From NCBI RefSeq assembly GCF_000002875.2, contig NC_009391.2:124001-188000 (forward strand): DNA of 64,000 bases, given 5' to 3'. The notes under the pieces are model-generated. The model saw nothing but the letters and a program-made list of their open reading frames with translations, ran no database searches and was not told where the DNA came from. This DNA comes from Leishmania infantum JPCM5. Lineage: Eukaryota; Euglenozoa; Kinetoplastea; Trypanosomatida; Trypanosomatidae. The translations under genes and the position numbers were made by a program. This document shows, piece by piece, positions 1 to 10,381 of this stretch (within the stretch, counting starts at the first letter, position 1; each line of letters opens with the position of its first letter).

Positions 1-61
1 GCTGCCGTGCCGGCTCTCTTTCTCTCTGGCAAAGAGGCGGAGAGGCAGCCACACAAGCAGG

Positions 62-3000
62 TCATGCACCCTGCCTCCCATCCCAACTCGGCCGATCCTC
101 AAACATTACCTCTAGCCGTCGGTCGAGCACCGCCAGCTCCTCAATCGACGGCAGCGCCGACCACTGCTGCCGGTCCGGCACGAGTCGGCGCACTACCGCG
201 GCGTCCCGCTGCAGCAGTGCGCAGGTGCGGTAGTAGGAGTACACCGCTCGCAGCGTGGTGGCGTCGAAGACGCGGGTGAGCGCGGCGGAGAGGCGGTTGC
301 GGCGCTCGAGGTAGGGGCGCCACCGGCGCAGTTCCATTGCGGTGGCCAGTGAAGACGACCGGCCGCCGCCTGTCGAGGATGCCATCAGGGGAGCAGCTGG
401 ATCTGCAAACTGCATCGACACCGCAGCAGAGAAGGAGACGCCGCGTTTGGTGGTGGATGACGACCTGTCTTTCGACCTTCTCGGAAGGAGCCGTGAACGA
501 CGGCGTGCCTCTTCGCTCGCCGCTACCTGCGCCAGTGCGGCGGACTCACGCAGCTGTCGGATGCGCGGCGGCATTGGACGGCCCACCGGCAGCTGCCCCA
601 AGTGCAAGATGCTGACCACCTTCTCCGCATTGTCGGGGTCGAGCTGGTGCTGCTCATGCCCGCTGCGTTGCTCATCGATCTGCTGCACCATGCGCGCGTA
701 CGCCTCCTCTGGCGACATGGTAGACTGGGCACCACCGGACCTGCCAGGGGGCCCCTCCGCGCCGTCCTCGGCTGCCGCGGCCGCCTCGAACACGTTTAAG
801 ACGTGCGGCATGCTGCGGAGGAGGGCAGAGCCGTGCCGCTCATGTAGAACCTCTATGTCCGTAAGCAGGCGCTGGTGCCGCATGCGCTGCTGCACGCGCT
901 GGCGCAGATCTACGACACTCTGGGCGATCTCGTCGAGGGAGGCGAAGCGCATGTCGGCGACGTTCTCGTAGGCTTGAAAGAACAGCGCATCCTCATCAAT
1001 GGAGCCGCACCGAGTGGCGCCACGCTTGTGCATCAGCGGCGGCGATGTCGGGAGGCCCGGCTTCAGTGGAAAGTTCGACGACGGCACCGGTGGTGTGGTC
1101 GATTGGGCCTCAGCAGCGCCATCGATCGTCGGCGACGCCACTCCAGTCAACGGCTTACGCTCCGGCTCAGTCGTGTCGTCGTGACGCGACGACTCACCTC
1201 TCTGCTGAGGAGCGGCGGGCTCGAGCTGCCGTGCCTGCGGGTGCCGGCGTTTCCTCGCCGCAGCGCTCATCATCGGGGAGTCCTCGCTACGAGCCGCATT
1301 AGCCGCCTGCGGCAGCGAACCGACGCGAGCGCCACCCTTGCCGATGTTGTGTCCGGTGACAGTCAAGTCTTCACCTTGGACCGGATGCGGCGGGGGCGAC
1401 CCCGACGGACGGCGCGATGGCCTTGGAGGACGGCCGTTCAGCGCCTTGTTTGCTGCAGATTCAGCGCAGGACGGTCCTGCCCCTTCGGCAGCAGCAGTGG
1501 CGGCTATCTCTGGTGCAACGTCGTAGACCATGTAGGGACGCATGCTGTCCGAGGGCCCCATGTTCATACCCTCCCTGGCGGAGGGTAAGCTGGACAGCTC
1601 GCTGCTGCGGCGGCCAGCCGCGCCGGTGAGACATTCACCAGTGGCCCCGAAGAAGAAGGTGCCGTCGTGGACGCCACCGTCGCCTTGGATGGCGCCGCTG
1701 ATGGCGGCCGAAGAGATGCTGCAGGTCAGCCCAGATGGTTGCGCTGTGAGAAGAGCCGTGCGCGCTGCTTCGACCGCTCGCCGCTCCACCTTCTCGCGCT
1801 CCTCGGCCGGCGCGCAGGCGGGGCTTAGCAGCTGGCGCTTCAGCTCGGTGTAATGCACTGACTTGCTGCGCGGGTCGTCAGGGTGGCGTGCGTTCCACGC
1901 TGCGACGTTCGCCTGCCACGCTTGCAGCTGTCGCATCAGTGCAGACTCGCCAGGTGAGGCGGGGACGTCGAGAGGGGTGCGCAGACTGCGCCACAGGTCT
2001 ACGTAGGCACGCACGCACGGCACCGTCAGCACCTCCTCGCACGAGGGGCGCTGACTGGCGTCGAGGCAGAGCATGCAGTTGATCAAGTCGGCGATCGGAC
2101 GAGGGTAATGCGCGGGGAGCGGCTCGCGCTGCCCTCGCAAGACGCGCATCACCAAGGGCGCAAGATCGCGCGACTCGAAGGGGTGACGGAGGGCCAGCAG
2201 CTCGTAGAGAACGCAGCCCAGCGACCACACATCTGACTTGGGGCTGGCCGCCCCGCCCTGGAGCACCTCTGGCGCCATGTAGAGCGGCGTGCCCTTCATG
2301 GCTGCCTCCACACCGCCGTTCAGCAGCCTCTGCAGCGAACACGATGAGGCCGCGTTGCTGCTCGCGCCTGTCTGTCGCATGTGCGACAGCGGCTGGTACG
2401 GGCTCGAGTTCGGGGAGCAGAGCTGCGACCCCGCGCCCCATTGGCCCGAGGACCATGCCGTCTGTTGGTAAAGCAGCGGGGACAGGACTGGTGCACCAGC
2501 CCCTGCTCCGCCGGGTGTGGACGGACGGAGACCGCCGGAGATCGAGAGCGACCGCATCGCGTCGTCACCGCGGTTCATCCGCGCCGGTGACGGCGAGCCA
2601 GCAGCAGTCGCGGTCACCATCGCTGGCACGGATGTGAGGGACGAGCCGTCGCTTCCGTGAGGACCGCTCATCGTTGCTGCCGCGACCCACGTGTGATTGG
2701 CCAAGTCCACGCCGAGACGCTCGGAGATGCCAAAGTCGCCGAGGACTACGGACATGTCCTTGGACCGCACGAACACGTTATGTATCTTGATATCACGGTG
2801 GACGACGTTGTGGGCGTGCAGGTACTGCGCTCCGAGCACCAGCTGCACGAACCACAGCATGACCTGATCGAGCTCAAAGTACATGTCCAGATCGCGCTGT
2901 GCCGCCATGTGGGTGTCCATGTCGCCACCGTCGTAATAGTCCATGACAAGGCACAGGTCGTGCTCGTTGTATAGAAAGGCATCCCGTTGCGACACCACGC

Positions 3001-3256
3001 AGGGGTGATGCAGGTCGCGCATGAGGATGATCTCCTGCGCAGCGTCGCGGCGCTGCGGCGCCGTCAAGCCGAGCAGCGGAATGCGCTTCATGACGAAGAC
3101 CTGGTGGTCTGTAACTCTGCGTACTTTGAAGACGACGCCGAAGGAGCCCGTCGCCATCTTCTCGACGATCTTGTATTCGGAGGTGATCATAGTCTCTGTG
3201 GCCGTGGGCGACGGCTGCTTCGACCGCTGGCACTGCGCAAGCGGCTGAGGCGGCAT
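62..3256 (-). CDS. NEK-like serine/threonine protein kinase with long C-terminal extension
   Basis: Protein kinase, by family probably a NEK-type cell-cycle, flagellar or cytoskeletal regulator. The catalytic domain is N-terminal and begins at MITSEYKIVEK. It shows a glycine loop (ATGSFGVV), the VAIK-type lysine in VFVMKRI, HRDIKIHNVF, GDFGIS, KGTPLYMAPE and SDVWSLGCVLYEL, and ends near SCEEVLTVPCVRAYV. About 140 residues of Ser/Gly/Pro/Ala-rich sequence lie between DFG and GTP..APE, so the activation segment is greatly expanded. The remaining ~640 residues are low complexity with basic and helical patches and carry no recognised domain. The open frame runs to 3424 but begins there with TTG. 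The first ATG is at 3256 (1064 residues); a second at 3190 (1042 residues) directly precedes the kinase domain and is equally likely. The NEK assignment rests on the HRDIK-x2-NVF pattern and N-terminal placement; kinase is certain, subfamily less so. Confidence 0.9.
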   Translation of the reverse strand: MPPQPLAQCQRSKQPSPTATETMITSEYKIVEKMATGSFGVVFKVRRVTDHQVFVMKRIPLLGLTAPQRRDAAQEIILMRDLHHPCVVSQRDAFLYNEHDLCLVMDYYDGGDMDTHMAAQRDLDMYFELDQVMLWFVQLVLGAQYLHAHNVVHRDIKIHNVFVRSKDMSVVLGDFGISERLGVDLANHTWVAAATMSGPHGSDGSSLTSVPAMVTATAAGSPSPARMNRGDDAMRSLSISGGLRPSTPGGAGAGAPVLSPLLYQQTAWSSGQWGAGSQLCSPNSSPYQPLSHMRQTGASSNAASSCSLQRLLNGGVEAAMKGTPLYMAPEVLQGGAASPKSDVWSLGCVLYELLALRHPFESRDLAPLVMRVLRGQREPLPAHYPRPIADLINCMLCLDASQRPSCEEVLTVPCVRAYVDLWRSLRTPLDVPASPGESALMRQLQAWQANVAAWNARHPDDPRSKSVHYTELKRQLLSPACAPAEEREKVERRAVEAARTALLTAQPSGLTCSISSAAISGAIQGDGGVHDGTFFFGATGECLTGAAGRRSSELSSLPSAREGMNMGPSDSMRPYMVYDVAPEIAATAAAEGAGPSCAESAANKALNGRPPRPSRRPSGSPPPHPVQGEDLTVTGHNIGKGGARVGSLPQAANAARSEDSPMMSAAARKRRHPQARQLEPAAPQQRGESSRHDDTTEPERKPLTGVASPTIDGAAEAQSTTPPVPSSNFPLKPGLPTSPPLMHKRGATRCGSIDEDALFFQAYENVADMRFASLDEIAQSVVDLRQRVQQRMRHQRLLTDIEVLHERHGSALLRSMPHVLNVFEAAAAAEDGAEGPPGRSGGAQSTMSPEEAYARMVQQIDEQRSGHEQHQLDPDNAEKVVSILHLGQLPVGRPMPPRIRQLRESAALAQVAASEEARRRSRLLPRRSKDRSSSTTKRGVSFSAAVSMQFADPAAPLMASSTGGGRSSSLATAMELRRWRPYLERRNRLSAALTRVFDATTLRAVYSYYRTCALLQRDAAVVRRLVPDRQQWSALPSIEELAVLDRRLEVMFEDRPSWDGRQGA

Positions 3257-4024
3257 CGTGAGGTAGCGAAGAAAGCAATCTGCGGCAGGTGTATCAGTGC
3301 GCCACTGCGGCTCAGCGGTGATGGTCGGCGGGCGGGAGGGGCGGCGCACACGCAACGCCCGCTCATCGAATCGGCGCCCCTCCTCCAGTACGCACCCACA
3401 AGAGAGTGACGATGCTGGTAGCAACGTGGCTGGTGGCCTGAGGCTGTCTGACCCTTCACGTGCACGCAGGCACGCAGGCCTCCCTCATTCTTGGCCTCTG
3501 TATGTGAGCCGAGCCCGCGCTCCACCTCCTTGATGGAGGCGAATGAGGGCGAGCAGGAGAGGAGGGGCTGCAGCGGATGGATGCTGCGTTGTTGTAGTGG
3601 ATGTGTGAGGGCGAGTAGCTCCAGAATCGGGAGGGAGGAGGAAGGAGCTTAGAGATGCGCACAGGCCTAGCCGCGAGTGGAGCTGAGCACGGCGCGGATG
3701 CCAGGTAATGAGATGGGGCAGATGCGCGTCAGGGATAAGCCATAAAAAAAAGAGGAGGAGGAGGAGGTGGTGGTGGTGGAGAGAGAAGCACCGGCATCAA
3801 CAAAGGACGGGAACGATGCTTCATCAGACACAAGCAGGAAGAGGGGGACACGGGGAACGCGCGCAGGGGGAGGAAGGGGGGGGGGGGCACGTCGGCATCC
3901 GTCAACGTGGGCCTTCGTATGGGTAAGTGGGGAGAAGTACGTTTCACGTGCAAGTAAAGCAGCAGCAGCAGCAGAGAATCGAAAAAATCAAAGAAGTGAT
4001 GGCGGAGGGCGGACGGGCAGAGGC
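3257..4024. other. Intergenic spacer between 2118-residue gene and NEK-like kinase
   Basis: No convincing gene. In mRNA sense (minus strand) it holds the 3' UTR of the 2118-residue gene and the 5' flank of the kinase. A purine-rich plus-strand stretch at about 3745-3785, a G-run near 3880 and a short (CAG)n near 3960 read as pyrimidine tracts in the transcript. The polypyrimidine tract at 3630-3649 is the likely trans-splicing signal for the kinase. Confidence 0.7.
3619..3649 (-). promoter_or_regulatory. Predicted spliced-leader acceptor for NEK-like kinase
   Basis: On the minus strand a CT-rich tract (positions 3649 to 3630) is followed by ATTCTGG and the first AG at 3619-3620. This would give a 5' UTR of about 360 nt to the ATG at 3256. 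Prediction by pattern only. Confidence 0.5.
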
Positions 4025-7000
4025 TCACGTACATGTTCCACGTGGCTCGCAGTAAGGCAGCACGTATGCGCTCAGTGCTCCGCAGGCCTCCTCCGTGCGC
4101 TGGCGCAGCATAGCGGCAAGGTACGTGTGGTGCACCTCCGCATCCGCTATGCAGCCTTCGAACGGCGCGCACCGCATTAGGCATCTGCCGTGGAAGAGAG
4201 GACCGTAGGGCCGACGCAGCTGTCGCAGGTGGGCATGGTGCAGGAGCTGCACCCACGCCTCCGACTCCTCACGCGGCGCCAAAAAGCAGCGCAGCGATGA
4301 CGGATGAGCATCTTCGCCAATGTCATCGTCCTCATCAACGCCGCCGTGGGTCGCCGTCGTCGCTATTGCGTGTGATCCGTCGAGCGGGTGTTCCAGACGC
4401 CGACACGCTCGAGATCGCGGCGGCGGCTGTCGTGCCTTCACGGTGACGGCGAAGTGTTGCTGCTGCCTGGCCCACCAGTAAGGCAGCAACCACGTCTGCA
4501 GCGACTGCATCTCCTCCTCGAATGAGCAGACATGACGCGTGTGGCGGCACCGGCGCAGCGGTGCGACCCGCTCCTCGACGTCCTCCTCGTCTTCGAACTG
4601 CTGCTGGGCAGCCGGTGTTGCTGCTGCCACCATCCCTGAGCGAGGCGACAGCTGCCGCAGAGACGACGCGCATAGCAGCTCGGCCCTGCAGCAGCCGGGG
4701 GAACCGGCCGAAGAAGAAAACGAATGGCAAGAAGAGGGGCGGCGGCGGTGTAGCACCGTCGTCGCTGCCACCGCCGTCACCACTGCTGCTGAGCGGGTAG
4801 CGAGAGCACCACAGGATAGAAGTTGCGCCGCATATCGTCGCAGTCGCGCGACGGCGCTGTTCGCACTCACGCTGCCAGCCCTGCCGTCATCAAGTGTGCC
4901 CTCCTGCGCTGCACCGTGTGTGCGGGTGTTAAAGCAGCTGGGCAACGACCATGACGACAAGGGAGGCGAAACGCTTACGCCGCCCGCATCCAGAAGACCA
5001 AAAACGAGTGCCCCGCAGGCGCGGTGCACCGCCTGTGAGCGTGCCGTTGCGCGAGCGGCAGCGCTGGTCGGATTGTGTTGTGACGCCGAAGATGCGTCAG
5101 AGATGGTCGTGGCACCCGTCGTCGAACCTGCTCTCCACCACGCGGGGCACAGCGGTGGCTGAGCGCCGCCCCCGTGGCGAGTTGCACCACGCTCCAGCGT
5201 GGGTGCCGGCGCCGCGCTGTGCTCTGTGGTGGCTGTGAGTCCTTCTCCTTGCGCCATGATCGCATGAATGAGGTTTTCATGTGACGCCAGACAGCAGCAG
5301 CACCACTGAGAGCTGCTGTGTTCATTGTGGAGCGCCACCGCCCCATCGTCTTGTTCCTCGGCCTCCCTCCACTCATCATCCTCGTCGCTCGTGTCGACAT
5401 ACCACCGCATCTCGTGCGCAGACACCTCTAGCGGTGAGGCACCCGATTCGGTATCGACCCCCACATCTAGAGAGTCGATGTCACGCTGCTCAACGCGAGT
5501 TTGTGGCGCACACGCTGATCGGAGAGGAGCGTCGTGCGCCGACGCGTCGGTGCCATCCTCCTCGCTCGATGCCGCATGTGTCGTCGCGCTTCCCTGCGTA
5601 GCGCTCAAGAGACAGTCGGGCCACGTGCTCGGCGAGTACGGAGAGACTTGCTCGGAGAGGGCGTCGTACCATAAAGTGTGGAAGGCAAGCCAGCCGTCCC
5701 TGCGCATGCCATCACGGATGATGCGATGCAATCGCCGCTCACATGCAACGCAGCAACGACCGTCCGCTGGCGCCGGCAGCGCCCATGATGAGAGTGGCCA
5801 CAGGAACAATGCAGGCATGGGGGTGCAGCTGCCGTCATGTGCTGCCTTGCAGGAGGCGCACGTGCGTGAGACGGCGGAACCGCAGGCGTCAGTCAATCGC
5901 CGGGCCTCCGCCAGTTTTCCAGCGCTCTCTTCACCGTGTCCACTTCGTCGCTGAAATATGCGCACACACGCGTCATACTGCGCGCGAGCGAGAGCGTCGC
6001 GCACGCACTGGGCCAGCTCCGCCCTGTCGTTACGCTGGAGCTCATCTCGGTACAGCTGTGCACCGACTGTGAAAGAACCGGCAGCGGTGTGGTCAGCACC
6101 ACGCGGCAAGGCCGTCTCCTCGCCTTCCACACTTTGGGGCGTGGATCGCGATTGCGGCCGCGTGGATGGAGGTGGTGGCGCCTCGCCAGCGAGCATCAGC
6201 CCATACAGAGCGAGACGCTGCACTGCACGCCGTGCACGACGCTGTTTCCAGTGCTCAGCAGTCACGAGGAGACGCGCACCTGCCGTCTCGATGGCGGGCG
6301 TCTGCCCTTGGTGAGCTGTGGAGGGAGAGGGTAGGGCACGCAAAGGACGGCCGTGCACCCGTGAACTTGTAACCGAGCTTTTCAACCCGGAGGCGAAGAA
6401 ATGCGCCGCTTGCTGCGCAGCGACTGGTGGAGTCGTCGGGGCCATCGGTATGCGTGCCCCTTCCGTCGCACCCAGCTGTCGCTCAATGGCGTGGGCCCCA
6501 GGCAGGATAGCGCCAGCCAGCGCATCGGCGGCGTAGTTGTGCAGAGTCAGCTGTGCCCACATCCACACGGTGACCGGCCTCATCGTTGCCCCTCCGAGCC
6601 CGCGACGGGGATTCAAAGGAAGCTGCACGCGCAAGGTAGTGCGACTGCTGCAGCCTGTTGCCGCCACTGTGGCGAACTCACCCGCAGGAGGCCAGAGAGC
6701 CGCGTTGACGCACACAGCAGGATCGTCTATCGCTCCTGCCTCTGCGCGCTCCCCGTGCACCGGTGCCACGGACACAGTAGGTGGCACCAGCGCACGACGG
6801 GATTCCGTTGACTGAGCGTCCTGCAACAACGCCTGTCGAGTACATGGCCACCAGCGAGTCGGTGGCTGCAACACTGGCGCGCGCGCCGTCGACGCTGTCG
6901 GGCTCGCCGACTCGTGAATAACAGCTGTGCATCGCCGCCGCCGCCGCGATGGAATGAGTGGAAGTCGGGTTGGAGACGGCGGCGCCATGAGCCACCGCCG

Positions 7001-10000
7001 CATTCGCCGGAATCGGTCGCCGTGCAAACAGGAATGTGCAACGGATAGCGCGTCGGATGGCGGCGGTGATGACGACTGTGATGACGGCCGTGATGCCAGT
7101 AAGGAGTTTCCACTGCTGGAGGGCACTGCGCCTGCCTCGGTTGTTGCAGCCGAAGCGGTGAGAGAAGGCGAGTCGTTGGCGGCCGAAATCACCTCACGGC
7201 ACCGCTGCTCGAGCAAGGCAGCAAGCAGGCGCTGCGGTGTGCTGCTGCGCTGCGCGCTAGTAGCTGCGCGCGGGAGACACACTGGCGCATCTCGCTCCAC
7301 CAGTGGTGGCGATGCACGCGCCGCACACGTGAGGGATGAGGCGGTGATGGCTGGAGAGGAAGGCGAAACCGCGGCCGAGGGCGAGGTCGCTACCGACCGT
7401 GCGCGCTTCCTGTCGACCGCCTCACTGACAGAACGATCACCCGTGCCTGCGCCCTCGGCAGATGAGGCCTCGCTGACAGGCGAGGACTCGGATGGAGCCA
7501 GCAGCAGCACCGTAGCCGGTGGCGAGCGTGTGTGTTTGCCAAGAAGGTCGACGGCCGCGGAATCGGTGTGACCTCGCGCCACATACACCACAGCGGGAGA
7601 TGATGGAAAGGCGGCGACTTGCGAGTTCGGTGAAGCAGCGTCTGGAGGTGATGCGCCCACTCGTGCCGTCGCCCTCCCCTCTGATCTGCCGTGCTCATCA
7701 TCGCTCGTCCCCCCAGCCGCCAGCTTGTCGCACCTGCGGCGCCTCAGCAGAGGGCGATGAAGCGTGTGCGCGGCGGACTCCTTCGCCGCTGTCGCCGCGG
7801 CGGCAGCACCTCTCTCCCGTTCTTGCGAAGGAGCTCGTGCACTCCTTTCACACGCGCGTGCGAGCGCCTCGCACTCCGCCACCGCCGCAGTGTGCATCGT
7901 GCAACGCAGCGGCTTTGCGTCCTCTGCGTCTTCCTGCGCGACTGCGGCAAGCAGCCCCTCGCCTGGTCTCGCTGTTGCAGATTTCATTGCCTCGCGCAGC
8001 AGCTGCGGCGCCGCATCGAGCGCCGCCCATGGTTGTCGCTCAAGTGAACGGTCCTTGGCCGAGTACCCGGTAGGGCGGCCACCGAGGACGAGCGAGTCCG
8101 CCGTGAGGTGCGCTGTCGATGCTGCGCTCACCTCCTCAGCGGCAGCAGTGCGTAGGCGGCTCTGGACACGACTGATCGACGGCATCAGCAGCGGTGCGCG
8201 GCGAGACGAAAGAGGGAACAGCAGCAGCGGCACGGCAGCGACGGCACAGACCGCGGTGATCCACGCATCCCATGGCAACCACGACGCGGACCGCCACCGC
8301 ACGTCTGACATGTCGCGCACCCAGCCCCGCAGCGTCAACACGAGTTGCGCTCGAGTCGCCTCCACGTCGTCTGGTACACTTCGGAAAGCGACACAAGTGT
8401 CCGGCAGGCGACGCGGCGGCTTCCGTGCATGCTGCGACGGAGGTGACCGTGAGCGGCCGCACGAAGTCCACCGCCACCACTCCAGCACCGGGTAGGGATA
8501 GGCCTGGCCGAGTCCGCGCATCGAGTCCGTGGGGTCCACATCCAGAGCATCGCGCGCTCCTTCCTCTCCCTCGCGATGAGACGCGCTTGCCGCGGTGCAC
8601 AGGTGCGAGAAGTGCAGCTGCGGCAACGTCGCGAGTGCTTCCGCTATGTTCTCGCCGACACTGATGAGAGAGGCTGCCGCTGCCAGATACCGTTCATGCG
8701 TGGAGGCGGCGCGCCGCCGCTCCTGTGTCATGCGTGACTCGCGCACGTCGGCCACAAAAACATCCCACTGTGCCGACAGAGCCTCAGCGGTGAGAACGTC
8801 CTCGGTGGATGTCATCGACGCAGCTGGTGGCACCTCAGGGGCAGTGCGGTGCCCTTCCTTTTCTGCACCGCCGCCACCACTGTCGTTGTCCCGTATGAGG
8901 CAGCGACGACGGGCATGGCGCACGACGGCTAACTGTGGCACCGTCACCGCTGCGCCCCCGAGCTGCGCACGGATGGCGGCCTCACTGGCAGCGATCTCTG
9001 CACCTGCCGCGGGTCGCACGCCACGGGCACTCGCCTCCGCATCGCGGTCGCCCTCCACCTTGCGCTCCAGCCACATTGTGGGCTGCATCGTCACGGACCA
9101 TCTGGCGTTCGCTCGCGCACCCGGTCGCATGCGTAGCGCGTGCGGGACAGACGGTGCCGTGAAGGAGAAGTGCCAGAGACTCTCCATCTCGGTGAAGCGC
9201 CGCTGCGGCAGCGACCCGGACACTGAGATGGTCCCCACAGCCCCTGAGGATGCCTTCGGTATGGCCAATGAGCACAGACGCGGCCAGTGTGCCGCACGTC
9301 GACACGGGTCTGACGTCGCCTGGGGAGGCGGCGTGGTTTCACCGACTTCCGTAGTGGTGCAACAAGAAGGTGCGGTGAGGTCAGCCAACGGCTCAGCTGC
9401 GAGGACGACGCGCGTCCTCTTGTGCGTCCACCGTGGCCGTGACACCAGCGGCGACAGAGTATCGCCTCGCTGCCCGCTACCCTCGGCCTCCGCCTCGGGC
9501 TGTTGCACAGACTGGCGCCAGCGCCGCACCAGCTCCGCACAATCCGCGTCCGGTCCTGGAATGAGATCGCGATCGCCGACGTGGGCGCGACGCGGGCGCT
9601 GAGCCACTGGGGTGCGCGGCTCTGCACTCGCACACGAGCGAGCGCCTGCAGCGGTGCCGCACACGTCGGCCGTCACGGCCTCCGTCTTTCCTGAGTCGTC
9701 GTCCAGCATAACAAAGGCTCTAAAGAGGGTTGGATACGCCGTGACGTCTTGGTCCTCGGCCCTGCTGCCCACGCTGGCGGCATGGCAGTTCTCGGCCATT
9801 CTGCCCCCCGTTGCCGCGCTCACGCTCCCACTTGGAGGCCTGTCGAGCGACGCCTCTCGCCAGACGAGACGCAACCCGCATGCCGAAGCACTCGCCGCGG
9901 CGGCGCTGCCGTTTTCGACGTCATCGATAGGAGAAAGTGGTGGGTTGCCCATCACCCGTTGCGTGTACGCAGAGGAGGAACAGCGGTTCAATCGACGGCT

Positions 10001-10381
10001 CTGCGTCGCCACGCCCGCGGCAACAAAGCCGCCGCCACTGTCGGCCCCGCCTCGGGTGCGCTTCTTCGCTCGCCTATCACACGGTGCGATGCCTGCGGGC
10101 TGGCTTTGGGGTATCCTCTCCGACGCCGAGCGACACGGCGCGCGCAACTGTCGCAGCGTTGCCTCCACCCAGCGGCCGTCAACTGGAGGAAGAGAGAAGA
10201 CGCACGCGCAGATGTCGCGGCCGTCGAGGTAGCGCGGGAACACGAGTGGAGCCGCAGTAGTGTTGCCACTGTCGCTTCTCTGTGCTGTGTCGGGGGCGAG
10301 GTGCTGTGGAGAAGGCGCTGGCTTCGGATCTGGACGACCGCTGGTGCGGCTGAGCATACGTTTTGAGAAGAAGAGTGGCAT
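4025..10381 (-). CDS. Conserved-type hypothetical protein, about 2118 residues
   Basis: Not recognised. A single uninterrupted frame of 2118 codons with trypanosomatid-like GC-rich third positions supports a real gene. It alternates low-complexity Ser/Ala/Arg/Thr stretches with blocks that look folded, e.g. FPRYLDGRDICACVF and WVEATLRQLRAP near the N-terminus. One hydrophobic run (WITAVCAVAAVPLLLFPLS) could be a membrane segment. Cysteine clusters (CASC, CCVAC, then CCCC further on) might bind zinc. Two acidic stretches (VDTSDEDDEW and VDEDDDIGED) lie in the C-terminal quarter. The final ~90 residues are Cys/His-containing and look ordered. The open frame continues upstream to 10945 (GTG), with an ATG at 10852, but that extension encodes His-Thr repeats typical of translated UTR. 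A pyrimidine tract at 10490-10511 followed by AG at 10451-10452 places the mRNA 5' end just upstream of MPLFF at 10381, so that start is chosen. Confidence 0.8.
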   Translation of the reverse strand: MPLFFSKRMLSRTSGRPDPKPAPSPQHLAPDTAQRSDSGNTTAAPLVFPRYLDGRDICACVFSLPPVDGRWVEATLRQLRAPCRSASERIPQSQPAGIAPCDRRAKKRTRGGADSGGGFVAAGVATQSRRLNRCSSSAYTQRVMGNPPLSPIDDVENGSAAAASASACGLRLVWREASLDRPPSGSVSAATGGRMAENCHAASVGSRAEDQDVTAYPTLFRAFVMLDDDSGKTEAVTADVCGTAAGARSCASAEPRTPVAQRPRRAHVGDRDLIPGPDADCAELVRRWRQSVQQPEAEAEGSGQRGDTLSPLVSRPRWTHKRTRVVLAAEPLADLTAPSCCTTTEVGETTPPPQATSDPCRRAAHWPRLCSLAIPKASSGAVGTISVSGSLPQRRFTEMESLWHFSFTAPSVPHALRMRPGARANARWSVTMQPTMWLERKVEGDRDAEASARGVRPAAGAEIAASEAAIRAQLGGAAVTVPQLAVVRHARRRCLIRDNDSGGGGAEKEGHRTAPEVPPAASMTSTEDVLTAEALSAQWDVFVADVRESRMTQERRRAASTHERYLAAAASLISVGENIAEALATLPQLHFSHLCTAASASHREGEEGARDALDVDPTDSMRGLGQAYPYPVLEWWRWTSCGRSRSPPSQHARKPPRRLPDTCVAFRSVPDDVEATRAQLVLTLRGWVRDMSDVRWRSASWLPWDAWITAVCAVAAVPLLLFPLSSRRAPLLMPSISRVQSRLRTAAAEEVSAASTAHLTADSLVLGGRPTGYSAKDRSLERQPWAALDAAPQLLREAMKSATARPGEGLLAAVAQEDAEDAKPLRCTMHTAAVAECEALARACERSARAPSQERERGAAAAATAAKESAAHTLHRPLLRRRRCDKLAAGGTSDDEHGRSEGRATARVGASPPDAASPNSQVAAFPSSPAVVYVARGHTDSAAVDLLGKHTRSPPATVLLLAPSESSPVSEASSAEGAGTGDRSVSEAVDRKRARSVATSPSAAVSPSSPAITASSLTCAARASPPLVERDAPVCLPRAATSAQRSSTPQRLLAALLEQRCREVISAANDSPSLTASAATTEAGAVPSSSGNSLLASRPSSQSSSPPPSDALSVAHSCLHGDRFRRMRRWLMAPPSPTRLPLIPSRRRRRCTAVIHESASPTASTARAPVLQPPTRWWPCTRQALLQDAQSTESRRALVPPTVSVAPVHGERAEAGAIDDPAVCVNAALWPPAGEFATVAATGCSSRTTLRVQLPLNPRRGLGGATMRPVTVWMWAQLTLHNYAADALAGAILPGAHAIERQLGATEGARIPMAPTTPPVAAQQAAHFFASGLKSSVTSSRVHGRPLRALPSPSTAHQGQTPAIETAGARLLVTAEHWKQRRARRAVQRLALYGLMLAGEAPPPPSTRPQSRSTPQSVEGEETALPRGADHTAAGSFTVGAQLYRDELQRNDRAELAQCVRDALARAQYDACVRIFQRRSGHGEESAGKLAEARRLTDACGSAVSRTCASCKAAHDGSCTPMPALFLWPLSSWALPAPADGRCCVACERRLHRIIRDGMRRDGWLAFHTLWYDALSEQVSPYSPSTWPDCLLSATQGSATTHAASSEEDGTDASAHDAPLRSACAPQTRVEQRDIDSLDVGVDTESGASPLEVSAHEMRWYVDTSDEDDEWREAEEQDDGAVALHNEHSSSQWCCCCLASHENLIHAIMAQGEGLTATTEHSAAPAPTLERGATRHGGGAQPPLCPAWWRAGSTTGATTISDASSASQHNPTSAAARATARSQAVHRACGALVFGLLDAGGVSVSPPLSSWSLPSCFNTRTHGAAQEGTLDDGRAGSVSANSAVARLRRYAAQLLSCGALATRSAAVVTAVAATTVLHRRRPSSCHSFSSSAGSPGCCRAELLCASSLRQLSPRSGMVAAATPAAQQQFEDEEDVEERVAPLRRCRHTRHVCSFEEEMQSLQTWLLPYWWARQQQHFAVTVKARQPPPRSRACRRLEHPLDGSHAIATTATHGGVDEDDDIGEDAHPSSLRCFLAPREESEAWVQLLHHAHLRQLRRPYGPLFHGRCLMRCAPFEGCIADAEVHHTYLAAMLRQRTEEACGALSAYVLPYCEPRGTCT

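Noticed and set aside
8595..9602. 335-codon plus-strand frame within the 2118-residue gene
   Set aside because: Antisense shadow created by GC-rich codon bias of the real minus-strand gene; Arg/Ala/Ser/Cys-rich and domain-free.
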